Below are positions 46,119 to 54,636 of a stretch of DNA of 64,000 nucleotides, in pieces. The notes below the pieces were generated by a model. That model was not told the DNA's origin. It did no database searches and saw only the letters and a list, made by a program, of their open reading frames with translations. Source of the stretch: Hydrotalea sp. Lineage in GTDB: Bacteria > Bacteroidota > Bacteroidia > Chitinophagales > Chitinophagaceae. The stretch spans positions 1 through 64,000 of the forward strand of contig DAHXOT010000045.1 in the NCBI GenBank assembly GCA_027364735.1, read 5' to 3'. Each line of letters begins with the position of its first letter. The first letter of the stretch is position 1. The position numbers were made by a program, and so were the translations under genes.

Positions 46119-46393
46119 CAAAAATCATTATCAGTAGTTGATTGAAGAAAGTAAATCCGAAACTATTTTTCGTTTATCGAAAAAAGAAAATCGCTTTTTG
46201 TGTTGTAAGAGGTTAAACTATTGGTTGAAACAAAGTTGCTTATTCAAGCAAGAAAAGTACAAGTTTACTATTGACTGAATTGTTACTGTGTTATAAAGGT
46301 GGGTATTTTACTAATAGAAAATAATTCTTATTTTCTATTAGTGATAGACAAACTCAATGAGTAAGCGAAAGACCTGAACATTCCTTTTGCGTT
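46119..46393. other. intergenic region between nfu and the UvrD-type helicase gene
   Basis: Most of a 302-bp gap. The only structured element is the perfect 33-nt inverted repeat at 46310-46342. No ORF or RNA gene is recognised. Confidence 0.4.
46310..46342. repeat. perfect inverted repeat (15-bp arms, 3-nt loop)
   Basis: ACTAATAGAAAATAA, loop TTC, then the exact reverse complement. It lies 51 nt after the stop of the helicase gene. No T tract follows on either strand, so it is not a standard intrinsic terminator; it could be an mRNA 3'-end stabiliser or a protein-binding site. Confidence 0.75.
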
Positions 46394-48748
46394 TTATAGA
46401 ATTCTCAGCTTTGCATAATTCAGCATTATTTTCTTTTCACCATTTTTATCAAACTTTATTATTGCAATAGGATTATGTGCCGAACCTTCAATTTTAATTA
46501 CTTCACCAAATCCAAACTTTTGGTGTTCTATTTTTTGTCCTTCTTGCAAATTACTTGTATCACTTGCTTCAAAATCTTTTGATGGAATATGATTAACGGT
46601 TTGTTGTACTTTATTAACTACCGGCAAATAAGAAGATTTTTTTTCGCTTGCTGATTGCTCATTGCTGTTTGTTGCTCTTTTCGGCGTTGGCCCATATCTT
46701 TTCTCCGTCTGCATCACATCATTATATTCGTTGTATCCTCCGCGATTCATTCTTTCAAAAGCGTTTTTAACGCCGCCACCCGCATACGATTTATCTAAAA
46801 ACATTTCAGGCATTTCATTTAAAAACCTACTTGGCTCATTTTGCACCAACTGACCAAAGCGATAACGTGCATTAGCGTAAGTAAGCCACAATTTTTGTTT
46901 GGCTCTTGTTACCGCAACATAAAACAACCTTCTTTCTTCTTCTAATTCTTCGCGAGTATTGATAGCCATTGCATTGGGAAACAATGTTTCTTCTACACCG
47001 GCCACAAATACACAACTAAATTCTAATCCTTTTGCAGCATGTATAGTCATTAGCTTTACCGAATCGGCATCTTCTTTATCGTTATCTGCATCCGTTAATA
47101 ATGTAATTTGTTGCAAATAACTTCCCAAACTTTTGGTACCAATTACTTCACCGTCTTCTGTATCGGGACTTTCCGTCCATTCTTTAATAGAGTTTAATAA
47201 TTCCTGAATATTTTCATATTTAGCAAGGCCTTCTGTTGTTTTATCGTTGAACAATTCTTTCACCATGTTGGTATGCTTTCCCACTTGTATAGATACATCA
47301 TAGGCATTATTTTTTTCCAACATGCTTTGAAAATATTTAACCATAGTAACAAAGTTCTGAATGGCTTCTAACGTGCCTGCTTTAAAACCAAAATATGCTG
47401 CACGCTCTGCAACTTCATACATAGATATATTTTGTTCATTAGCAAAAATGACCATCTTTTCAATAGTTGTTTTGCCAATTCCACGAGCAGGATAATTAAT
47501 TATACGTTTTAATGCTTCTTCATCATTTGTATTTACAATAACCCTTAAATAGGCTAAAAAATCTTTTATTTCTTTTCGCTGATAAAAACTAATGCCTCCA
47601 TAAATTTTATAAACAATTCCCATTCGCCGCAAAGCTTCTTCAAACGAACGGCTTTGTGCATTGGTACGATATAAAATAGCAAACTCTTTATTATAGTAAT
47701 GATTTCGGAGTTTTTGTTCCTGAATGGTATCGGCAACAAATTTTCCTTCTTCATTATCGGTCATTGTTCGCACTAATTTTATTTTTTCTCCAATTTCATT
47801 TTCCGTCCAAAGATTTTTAGGAATTTGTCCTTTATTGTTTTTAATTACCTGATTCGCTACTTCCAAAATACTTTGACTACTTCTATAATTTTGTTCCAAT
47901 TTTATCACTTTCACATCATCATAATCTTTCTGAAATTGTAAAATGTTTTCAATAGTTGCACCGCGAAAACTATAAATACTTTGAGCATCATCACCAACTA
48001 CACAAACATTTTCGTGCATAGCACCCAAGAGTTTGGTGATTTCGTATTGAACCGGATTGGTATCTTGATACTCATCAATTAAAATATATTGAAACTTACG
48101 TTGGTATTTTGATAATGCTTCGTTATTCGTTTTTAATAACTCGTACATCTTCAATAACAAATCATCAAAATCCATCGCTCCATTTTTAAAACACCTTGCC
48201 GTATAATGCTGATAAATTTGAGCTATAGCAGGTCTGTTGGCTCGCATATCTTCCTGCTGAATATAATAATCTGTTGCATATTCGCCCGGACCCATTAATG
48301 CATTTTTTGCAGATGAAATTCTGTTGTGCACTACATTGGGTTTATAATGTTTATCATCGAGATTTAGCTCATTAATTACTGTTTTAATAACAGATCGGCT
48401 ATCGTCGGTATCATAAATTGTAAAATTATTCGGATACCCTATTTTGTTGGCTTCGGCTCTTAATATTCTTGCAAATACACTGTGAAACGTGCCAATATAT
48501 AAATTTCGTGCTTCGTTATTGCCTAATATTTTTTCAATACGCTCTTTCATTTCTGCCGCAGCCTTATTGGTAAACGTGAGCGCCAAAATATTAAAAGCAT
48601 CCACACCATTTGCCATCAAATGAGCAATGCGTGTAGTTAACACTTTGGTTTTGCCACTTCCTGCACCGGCCACAATCATTAATGGCCCATTAATATATGT
48701 TACCGCTTCTTGCTGAGGTTCGTTTAATCCTTTTAAATACTCCTGCAT
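46394..48748 (-). CDS. pcrA: UvrD/PcrA-type superfamily 1 DNA helicase
   Basis: 3'-5' DNA helicase for repair and replication restart, 784 aa. The helicase motifs occur in order: Q motif GLNEPQQEAVTY, motif I IVAGAGSGKTKVLTTRIA, Ia LALTFTNKAAAEMKER, II LIDEYQDTNPVQ, III VVGDDAQSIYSFRGA, IV LEQNYRSSQSIL, V MTIHAAKGLEF and VI YVAVTRAKQKLWLTYA. A C-terminal Tudor-like segment (QKFGFGEVIKIEG) is typical of PcrA. Complete and monocistronic. Confidence 0.96.
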   Translation of the reverse strand: MQEYLKGLNEPQQEAVTYINGPLMIVAGAGSGKTKVLTTRIAHLMANGVDAFNILALTFTNKAAAEMKERIEKILGNNEARNLYIGTFHSVFARILRAEANKIGYPNNFTIYDTDDSRSVIKTVINELNLDDKHYKPNVVHNRISSAKNALMGPGEYATDYYIQQEDMRANRPAIAQIYQHYTARCFKNGAMDFDDLLLKMYELLKTNNEALSKYQRKFQYILIDEYQDTNPVQYEITKLLGAMHENVCVVGDDAQSIYSFRGATIENILQFQKDYDDVKVIKLEQNYRSSQSILEVANQVIKNNKGQIPKNLWTENEIGEKIKLVRTMTDNEEGKFVADTIQEQKLRNHYYNKEFAILYRTNAQSRSFEEALRRMGIVYKIYGGISFYQRKEIKDFLAYLRVIVNTNDEEALKRIINYPARGIGKTTIEKMVIFANEQNISMYEVAERAAYFGFKAGTLEAIQNFVTMVKYFQSMLEKNNAYDVSIQVGKHTNMVKELFNDKTTEGLAKYENIQELLNSIKEWTESPDTEDGEVIGTKSLGSYLQQITLLTDADNDKEDADSVKLMTIHAAKGLEFSCVFVAGVEETLFPNAMAINTREELEEERRLFYVAVTRAKQKLWLTYANARYRFGQLVQNEPSRFLNEMPEMFLDKSYAGGGVKNAFERMNRGGYNEYNDVMQTEKRYGPTPKRATNSNEQSASEKKSSYLPVVNKVQQTVNHIPSKDFEASDTSNLQEGQKIEHQKFGFGEVIKIEGSAHNPIAIIKFDKNGEKKIMLNYAKLRIL

Positions 48749-48955
48749 GGGTGCAAGTTAAAGTTTGCAGCGTCATACCTAATTTATTTTGGCATCTCTT
48801 TTTATTCACAACTATTTTTCTATTCTCATAAAAAATATTTTATCGAATCTATTGCCGAGTTGTATACTTGTGCTTTTATTATAAATAACCAACCTTGTTT
48901 ATCCTTTCTTCTCCTCAAATAAATTTACTTACATTCGCCGCCTCAAAAATTAACC
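48749..48955. other. divergent promoter region, helicase/phnA
   Basis: 207 bp. TACATTCG near 48931 is one base from the -7 consensus and suits phnA (about 20 nt before ATG). Nothing else is seen. Confidence 0.25.
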
Positions 48956-49534
48956 ATGAGCGTAGAAAAGTTATTGGTAGAAAGAAGTGGTAACAAATGT
49001 GAGTTGTGTTCTTCAACAGAAAATTTAAGTGTTTATGAAGTTCCTCTGCATTCCAGCAAAAATGTATATGATAGTATTTATATCTGCGAAAAATGTAAAG
49101 CTCAATTAGATAAAAAAGAAGAATTAGATAGTACGCACTGGCAATGTTTAAACGAAAGTATGTGGAGCGAAGTTGTTCCTGTGCAAGTAGTTAGTTGGCG
49201 AATGCTTAACCGATTTAGAAACGAAAGCTGGGCAGCCGAACAATTAGATATGATGTATTTAAATGAAGAAAATATTGCATGGGCAAAAGAAACCGGAGAT
49301 CACGAAAATTCTGCTTCTGTTGATTTGCATAAAGATGCTTACGGTGCATTATTGCAAGATGGCGATACAGTTGTACTTACCAAATCTTTAGATGTTAAAG
49401 GTTCTACCATTAATGCTAAATTGGGAACTGTTGTAAGAAATATTAAATTAGTAAAAGACAATACAGAACAAATTGAAGGCAAGATAGAAGGACAAACAAT
49501 TGTTATATTAACCAAATATCTACGAAAGAAATAA
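48956..49534 (+). CDS. PhnA-domain zinc-ribbon protein
   Basis: A 192-aa PhnA/YjdM-family protein. The N-terminal zinc ribbon has two CxxC pairs (CELC near residue 15 and CEKC near 45), a helical middle part follows, and the C-terminal PhnA domain has KDAYGALLQDGDTVVLTKSL and VKGSTINAKLGTVVRNIKLV. Despite the name, it is not the phosphonoacetate hydrolase and its function is unsettled. Single gene; its stop abuts the convergent cyclophilin gene (49535). Confidence 0.88.
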   Translation: MSVEKLLVERSGNKCELCSSTENLSVYEVPLHSSKNVYDSIYICEKCKAQLDKKEELDSTHWQCLNESMWSEVVPVQVVSWRMLNRFRNESWAAEQLDMMYLNEENIAWAKETGDHENSASVDLHKDAYGALLQDGDTVVLTKSLDVKGSTINAKLGTVVRNIKLVKDNTEQIEGKIEGQTIVILTKYLRKK

Positions 49535-50125
49535 TTATTCTCTTTCTATATTAATAATAACAATTGGCGGATCGAAATATTGTCCATCATCATTTTGCGT
49601 ATAAATTTTTTTTACTACTTCCATTCCTTTAACTACACGCCCAAATGCAGCATAGCCTTGGTGGTCTTCTACATTTTCTCCACCATAATCTAAGCCTGGT
49701 TGATCTCCTACACAAATAAAAAATTCTGTAGAAGCGGTGCCCGGTGCTAATCTTGCTAAAGAAATGGTTCCATTTTTATGCAGTATTCCTGTTTGCTTGG
49801 TGCTTTCGTGTTCAATTCCTTTTAACCTCGTTGCCAGTTTATTTTTTGTTCTCCAAATACCACCTTGAATTAGTTCGGTTTTTGGTGCATTGCTTGGTTG
49901 ATTATCGTCATTTAATACTCTGTAAAAACTACAATGATCAAAATAGCCGGAATCGATATAGGACAAAAAAGAAGAAACAGTTTTAGGTGCTTTATTTTGA
50001 TATAATTCAAGTTCAATATTACCAAAAGTGGTTTCTATTATTATATGCGGATTTTTATACTGTTGTTTACAAGAAAAAACGGTAATAAGAATAACGAAGA
50101 AGAAGAAAAATATTATTTTATTCAT
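49535..50125 (-). CDS. cyclophilin-type peptidyl-prolyl isomerase, lipoprotein
   Basis: Folds exported proteins by proline cis-trans isomerisation. The start is set at 50125 because it gives a lipoprotein signal (MNKIIFFFFFVILITVFSC, Cys19), while the longer ORF would overlap the next gene. In 196 aa the cyclophilin fold shows IIETTFGNIELELYQNKAP, FDHCSFYRVL, ELIQGG, GTISLARLAPGTASTEFFIC and YAAFGRVVKGMEVVKKI. The catalytic Arg in FYRV and the QG/EFFI pieces are intact. Probably periplasm-facing. It starts 7 nt after the stop of the helical-repeat gene (50133). Confidence 0.9.
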   Translation of the reverse strand: MNKIIFFFFFVILITVFSCKQQYKNPHIIIETTFGNIELELYQNKAPKTVSSFLSYIDSGYFDHCSFYRVLNDDNQPSNAPKTELIQGGIWRTKNKLATRLKGIEHESTKQTGILHKNGTISLARLAPGTASTEFFICVGDQPGLDYGGENVEDHQGYAAFGRVVKGMEVVKKIYTQNDDGQYFDPPIVIINIERE

Positions 50126-50132
50126 ACCTGTC

Positions 50133-51686
50133 TTATTGATGGCTTCTCTTGCTTTGAAGGTATTTATTATAAATAATTTCACTCATTGGTTTGTTATATA
50201 CCTTACTTTCAACCCAAGAAATTATATCTAAATAAGCAAAAGCTCTTGTTTCAAACCTGTTTTTTTCAAGATGTTTTATTTTAGTTAAAAACTTTTCTAA
50301 TTCGGGTTTTAATAGTTTAGGAGAAACACCAAAAGAGTTGCGAATAAACTTAAACATTTCTTGTTCAACAACTGTAAGGTTTTTCATTTTAGCCATAAAT
50401 CGATACACCGATTTTATAAGAGATTCCAAAATATCATAATTGCCCAATTCATAATGAGCCATTAAATGAAGTAATCGAGCATAGCTTTGTAAATCAACCC
50501 GTAAATCTAAAGAGCCGTTAATTATCTTTTGTAAATAATCTATCGATTCATTAAAATTTTCGTTGCCAAAATGAAGAGAAGCAAATTTGTAATTGAATAC
50601 TAAAATTCTATGCCGATCGATATACAAAGCATTATCTTGTAATACAGTTTCAAACTCAGAAATTAAACTTGCACCAATTTTAAATGTGCCTTGCATTAGG
50701 TGCTGATTAATTTTTGCTGCAATAATATATATTGATGTGTGTGAGCGAAAGTTATCGTGTTGTAATGCAATAGGGGTTTTTGCAAACTTTTCGAATTTGC
50801 TTAAATCTTTTTGAAATCGATTAAAATTTCTTAAATCAAAATGTGCATTTAATAAATTATGCATTCCTTTTACATAATGCCCCGTTTCAACCGAAATCAT
50901 TTGGGGTTCTTCATCAAATAAATCAATCCATTTTTTACTGTATCTATAATACATTAAAAAATCTTGCCGTATAAAAGCATACCAACAATAGCATTGATAT
51001 AAATATAATTTTTCATAAAAAACTTTTACTTCGTGTACATCATTAGGTATTTGCTTTTTAAAATATTCTCGAATCGCAAATTCATCGGTTTCGTTTCTTG
51101 CATGACCATTGATAACATACCATCTATATAATAACAATGCTAAGTTTGAAAGCCGCGTAACCCTATTAATGTGTTCGCTTATCCAAGAAGCCTCCTGTGT
51201 CATTACTTCTGTTTTTTCTACTGAGCTTCTTGTAATATGTAAGGTTTCTATTTTTTTTTCAAGCGATAATGCCTGAACCAAAAAATTATATTTCTGATTG
51301 GCTTTAGCAAGCTCTTTGGCTCTTTCTAAAATTCTTAAGCTTTGAAGCTTAAGCCCTTTATTATATAATAATCTTGCATTATCTAATTGTTCGCTCAACT
51401 GCAAGTCTACATTTTCAGTTGTTTTCAATAATCGCAAGCTGGCTAAAACTTCTTTATATAAATGATTTTTTAAATTGGCCAGTTGTGGTTTGGTAATATC
51501 TTTAAGTTTTTTTAATAGAAGATGTTCATCGTAGTCCTTCATTTTGTCGAGTGCATCAAAAAGCTGAACAATTTTTAAATCTTCTTTTGCCGAACTTCTT
51601 TTAATATAGAGCTTAAAATGCCTTTTTTCTGATTTTTCGAGGGTTTGAATTAGTTGAAATAATATATCGGAAAACCTGTTGGACAT
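50133..51686 (-). CDS. helical-repeat (TPR-like) protein of unknown function
   Basis: A 517-aa soluble protein with no signal peptide. It appears almost entirely alpha-helical, with regularly spaced Leu/Tyr/Ala patterns such as LLYNKGLKLQSLRILERAKE and FNESIDYLQKIINGSLDLR that suggest tetratricopeptide-like repeats. The N-terminal segment FQLIQTLEKSEKRHFKLYI is distinctive. I recall similar long uncharacterised proteins in Bacteroidota, but no function can be given. It is followed directly by the cyclophilin gene and may be co-transcribed with it. Confidence 0.7.
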   Translation of the reverse strand: MSNRFSDILFQLIQTLEKSEKRHFKLYIKRSSAKEDLKIVQLFDALDKMKDYDEHLLLKKLKDITKPQLANLKNHLYKEVLASLRLLKTTENVDLQLSEQLDNARLLYNKGLKLQSLRILERAKELAKANQKYNFLVQALSLEKKIETLHITRSSVEKTEVMTQEASWISEHINRVTRLSNLALLLYRWYVINGHARNETDEFAIREYFKKQIPNDVHEVKVFYEKLYLYQCYCWYAFIRQDFLMYYRYSKKWIDLFDEEPQMISVETGHYVKGMHNLLNAHFDLRNFNRFQKDLSKFEKFAKTPIALQHDNFRSHTSIYIIAAKINQHLMQGTFKIGASLISEFETVLQDNALYIDRHRILVFNYKFASLHFGNENFNESIDYLQKIINGSLDLRVDLQSYARLLHLMAHYELGNYDILESLIKSVYRFMAKMKNLTVVEQEMFKFIRNSFGVSPKLLKPELEKFLTKIKHLEKNRFETRAFAYLDIISWVESKVYNKPMSEIIYNKYLQSKRSHQ

Positions 51687-51837
51687 AATAATAAGTTTTA
51701 GCTAAAACCCTTACCTGTATTGGGTTTTAATAAAGCTTTAGCTATTTAGACGTAAAAAAAGGAGCTGTTTTATTGTTTGAACAGTTGTAAAAATGCTTCT
51801 ACTTTTACATTGTAATTAAAAGCTAAGAGCTGAAAAG

Positions 51838-51951
51838 AAGCAATCGTTAGTGGCTTAAGACAATCATTAAAGGCTCAAACATTCAGTCAAATTTGGCTGA
51901 ACCAAAATAAGACTTATATTTTTTTCATATGGCAAGCAATCGTTAGAGGCC
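51838..51951 (+). repeat. three imperfect direct repeats, core AAGCAATCGTTAGNGGC
   Basis: Copy 1 at 51838-51856 (AAGCAATCGTTAGTGGCTT), copy 2 at 51857-51876 (AAGACAATCATTAAAGGCTC, degenerate), copy 3 at 51934-51951 (AAGCAATCGTTAGAGGCC). Copies 1 and 3 agree at 16 of 17 core positions. They lie inside the proposed small RNA. Confidence 0.7.
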
Positions 51952-51979
51952 GTTCCGTTTCTACGGAAGGGTCTTTTTT
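51947..51979 (+). terminator. intrinsic terminator of the candidate small RNA
   Basis: AGGCCGTTCCGT pairs with ACGGAAGGGTCT (one G-G mismatch, one G-T), loop TTCT, then a T6 tract. T run only on the plus strand, so it is directional. Confidence 0.75.
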
Positions 51980-52049
51980 ATTTAAAGACGATGCAAGTTA
52001 ACCTTTCGTTATTTCTTACCAAAATTATTTTAACCTTTTTTTATATTTG

Positions 52050-52120
52050 TTGCCCGACCTGGATTCGAACCAAGACAATCAGAGCCAGAATCTGAGATAC
52101 TACCATTATACTATCGGGCA
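52050..52120 (-). tRNA. tRNA-Gln (CTG)
   Basis: Minus strand: acceptor TGCCCGA/TCGGGCA, anticodon stem TCAGA/TCTGA with loop TTCTGGC (anticodon CTG, reads CAG), T arm CTTGG/CCAGG with TTCGAAT. CCA is not encoded. It stands alone between the acyltransferase gene and the small-RNA region. Confidence 0.93.
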
Positions 52121-52176
52121 TTTATTTGTAAAATTAAGAAAGAAATAAAATGCTTATTGTACTTTTCTATTATACA

Positions 52177-52740
52177 CTACCAGTTCTTTAAGTGGCTCAT
52201 GCCATATTCTGAAATTTTACCTTGAATTGGCGCAAAAAAATTAATTATTTTTTTCATGTCTTCTTGCTCATCATCGGATAAAAAAAATGGTTCGCTTATT
52301 TGAATGGTTTTATTCTTAAAATCAAGCCCTACCATAATTATTGGTACATCGGCTCCTTTGGCTATATAATAAAATCCTGTTCTTAGTTTATCTACTTTTT
52401 TTCTTGTTCCTTCGGGAGAAAGGGCTAACATGAATTCTTTTTCTTTTTTAAATACTTCTACTATTTGCAACACAGATTGATGCTTATTAAACCTGTCTAT
52501 TGGAAAACCTCCTAACCATTTAAAAAAAAAGCCAAATGGAGGTTTAAAAAGTTCCATTTTCCCTAAAAATTTTATTTCGGTAATATTTAAATAACTTCTG
52601 TATAAAACGCCAATAACCACATCCCATCCACTGGTGTGTGGACCAACTATTACAACGGCTTTTTTACAATTGTTGGGGAAGTGAACATTGGTGTTCCAAC
52701 CCCAACAATTTAAAATTATTGAAGATATTTTTTTAAGCAA
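52177..52740 (-). CDS. PlsC-like 1-acylglycerol-3-phosphate acyltransferase family protein
   Basis: A 187-aa lysophospholipid acyltransferase-family protein. The catalytic HX4D box is HTSGWD (about residue 35) and the glycerol-phosphate site is SPEGTRKK (about 109), with FKWLGGFPIDR between them. It is short and lacks a long transmembrane anchor; the first 15 residues are only moderately hydrophobic. It may acylate a glycerolipid or ornithine-type lipid; the substrate is not determined. Single gene between tRNA-Gln and the OmpA lipoprotein gene. Confidence 0.85.
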   Translation of the reverse strand: MLKKISSIILNCWGWNTNVHFPNNCKKAVVIVGPHTSGWDVVIGVLYRSYLNITEIKFLGKMELFKPPFGFFFKWLGGFPIDRFNKHQSVLQIVEVFKKEKEFMLALSPEGTRKKVDKLRTGFYYIAKGADVPIIMVGLDFKNKTIQISEPFFLSDDEQEDMKKIINFFAPIQGKISEYGMSHLKNW

Positions 52741-52789
52741 GCAGTAAAATTATTCTACAAGATAATAGATGTTTATTAAAATATTATTT

Positions 52790-53680
52790 CTATTTTTTCT
52801 CTAATAGCTTAAAAAACTGATCGAGTTGGGGTAAAATTATAATCCTTGTTCTTCTATTGGCCGCTCTTCCCTCTGATGAGCTATTGCTTGCAATTGGCAA
52901 ATACTGGCTTCTTCCTGCCGCCGTCATGCGTTTTGGATCTATTCCATAATTATTTTGCAATATTCTAATAACACTTGTTGCTCGTTTTACACTTAAATCC
53001 CAATTATCTAATAATACCGGGTTTTTAAATGCAACGGAATCGGTATGACCTTCAACCATAAACTCAATATCAGGTTGATTATTTAAAACCTTGGCCACTT
53101 TGCCCAAGACTTCTTTAGCCTTATCTGTAACATCATAACTTCCGCTTTTAAACAATAATCTATCGGATATATCTACATATACCACATCTTTATCTACTTT
53201 AATATTGATATCTTTATCATCTAAATTTCCAATAGCACCTTTTAAATTCATTACCAATGCCATATTTAAAGAGTCTTTTTTTGCAATAGATGATTGCAGA
53301 TCTCTTATATAAATATCTTTTGCTCCAATATTTTCCATTGATTTTTTAATACTTTCTGCTTGTGCGTTAGAGATTACAGATAAATCTTTTAACTGATTTA
53401 ATACTTGGTTATTATTTTGCTTTAAGAAATCAATTTGCTTATTTAAATCTACCATTTGCGATTCCAGAGAGGCTTTTTTATTCAAAAGAATTTCATTGTC
53501 GTTTTTTGAGTTATTTAATTCACCCTGTAACTCTCTTAATTTATTTTGTTGATCTAAATATGCACCATTCAATTGCTGATATTTTGCCTCTGATTGCTTT
53601 AATTGTTTAGGACTAACACAAGAAAATAAAACAACGCTTAACAGTAAATAAAAAAATAAAGTAAAATTTTTCATGTTCAT
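52790..53680 (-). CDS. OmpA family lipoprotein with a coiled-coil stalk
   Basis: A 296-aa outer membrane lipoprotein: signal peptide ending VVLFSC (Cys21), a coiled-coil region (about 28-125, rich in Gln, Asn, Lys and Leu) and a C-terminal OmpA peptidoglycan-binding domain (about 165-285) with LLFKSGSYDVTDKAKEVLG, the diaminopimelate-binding Asp region VEGHTDSVAFKN, and NWDLSVKRATSVIRIL. It should tether the outer membrane to peptidoglycan. A start two codons later is equally possible. Confidence 0.9.
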   Translation of the reverse strand: MNMKNFTLFFYLLLSVVLFSCVSPKQLKQSEAKYQQLNGAYLDQQNKLRELQGELNNSKNDNEILLNKKASLESQMVDLNKQIDFLKQNNNQVLNQLKDLSVISNAQAESIKKSMENIGAKDIYIRDLQSSIAKKDSLNMALVMNLKGAIGNLDDKDINIKVDKDVVYVDISDRLLFKSGSYDVTDKAKEVLGKVAKVLNNQPDIEFMVEGHTDSVAFKNPVLLDNWDLSVKRATSVIRILQNNYGIDPKRMTAAGRSQYLPIASNSSSEGRAANRRTRIIILPQLDQFFKLLEKK

Positions 53681-53735
53681 TTTGTTTATATGGTTAATAA
53701 GTAACGTTTTAAAAAAACAATAATTGTTATTCCCC

Positions 53736-54311
53736 TTATTTATAATATCCTCCTTTTTCTATTTCTTCTAAAACTTTATCGGGTACAAAATATCTAATAG
53801 ATTTTCCTTGTTTTATTGTTTTCCTTATTTCGGTTGCCGAAATATTTAACAATGGAGCATTTATAATTTCTACTTTTTCTATATCGTTATTAACTTGTTT
53901 TATAGAAAAGCCATCTCGGGGATAAACAATAAATTCATTCTCTTTTCTTAAAATATCCGCATTTTTCCATTTATGTATATTCTGAAAACTATCGCTACCC
54001 ATAATAATGCTATATGAATGTTGAGGATATTTTTCTTTTAAATAAGCTACAGTATCTATTGTATATGAAGGCCTGGGTAGCTTAAATTCAATATCGGAAA
54101 CTTTTATATAAGGATTTTGTTCTACAGCAAGCTGGGCAAGATGTAATCGTTGATATTCGTTTAATAACGTGCTTGTAATTTTTAAGGGGTTTTGTGGACT
54201 AACCACTAACCAAACTTGTTCAATTTGGGTATTTTGAGCTATATAGTTGGCAATAATTAAATGCCCAATATGAATAGGGTTAAAAGAACCAAAATAAAGT
54301 CCTATTTTCAT
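53736..54311 (-). CDS. nadD: nicotinate-nucleotide adenylyltransferase
   Basis: Adenylates nicotinate mononucleotide in NAD synthesis. The 191-aa protein carries the nucleotidyltransferase motif GLYFGSFNPIHIGHLIIANY at the N terminus, WLVVSPQNPLK, IMGSDSFQNIHKWKNADI and the ISATEIRKTI signature (the ISSTxIR equivalent). It starts 15 nt after the feoA stop, so feoA-nadD may be one transcript. Confidence 0.95.
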   Translation of the reverse strand: MKIGLYFGSFNPIHIGHLIIANYIAQNTQIEQVWLVVSPQNPLKITSTLLNEYQRLHLAQLAVEQNPYIKVSDIEFKLPRPSYTIDTVAYLKEKYPQHSYSIIMGSDSFQNIHKWKNADILRKENEFIVYPRDGFSIKQVNNDIEKVEIINAPLLNISATEIRKTIKQGKSIRYFVPDKVLEEIEKGGYYK

Positions 54312-54326
54312 TTAATATACTGATTA

Positions 54327-54557
54327 TCATTTATTTATATCTTCAACCATTATACTATTTGCTTCATTAAGCCTTAAGCTTAAACAATATCCGGATACAA
54401 AAATAGAGATTGGATCTCCCAATGGTGCAATCTGTTCAACCTTAACAATTTCCCCGGGAACACAACCCATTTCCATGAGCTTAATAAAAATATCATCATT
54501 CTCAAATGAGGTAATTTTTGCAGCTTCGCCAATTTTTAAATCGCTTAATTTTTTCAT
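54327..54557 (-). CDS. feoA: FeoA family protein (stand-alone)
   Basis: A 76-aa SH3-like FeoA-domain protein, the normal size for a free FeoA. Typical parts are KKLSDLKIGEAAKI, MEMGCVPGEIVKVEQIAPLG and FVSGYCLSLRLNEANSIMV. FeoA assists ferrous iron transport through FeoB, but no feoB is in the window. Divergent from ybeY; a TATTTTTG box lies at 54573-54580. Confidence 0.88.
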   Translation of the reverse strand: MKKLSDLKIGEAAKITSFENDDIFIKLMEMGCVPGEIVKVEQIAPLGDPISIFVSGYCLSLRLNEANSIMVEDINK

Positions 54558-54572
54558 TTTTTAACTATTCAA

Positions 54573-54580
54573 CAAAAATA
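54573..54580 (-). promoter_or_regulatory. -7 promoter element of feoA-nadD
   Basis: The minus strand reads TATTTTTG, exact TAnnTTTG, 15 nt before the feoA ATG. No consensus -33. Confidence 0.4.
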
Positions 54581-54636
54581 ACTTTCAATTACCGTATTCT
54601 GTTACGAAATTTGGAGTTAGGTTTTATATCAACACT

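Larger units (their letters stand above)
51740..51979 (+). ncRNA. candidate small RNA with repeated motifs and an intrinsic terminator
   Basis: A 490-bp gap between two minus-strand genes contains structure readable only on the plus strand: a hairpin TTCAGTC/GGCTGAA (51882-51901), three copies of a motif near AAGCAATCGTTAGTGGC (51838, 51857, 51934), and a strong plus-strand terminator ending at 51979. No protein gene on the plus strand feeds this terminator, so a separate transcript is inferred. The 5' end is a guess; no exact -7 box was found (TATTGTTTG near 51762 has one extra nucleotide). It does not show tmRNA, RNase P or SRP RNA signatures. Confidence 0.4.

Noticed and set aside
49535-50182. 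Longer N terminus of the cyclophilin (start 50182)
   Set aside because: Would overlap the upstream gene and bury the lipoprotein signal in the protein interior.
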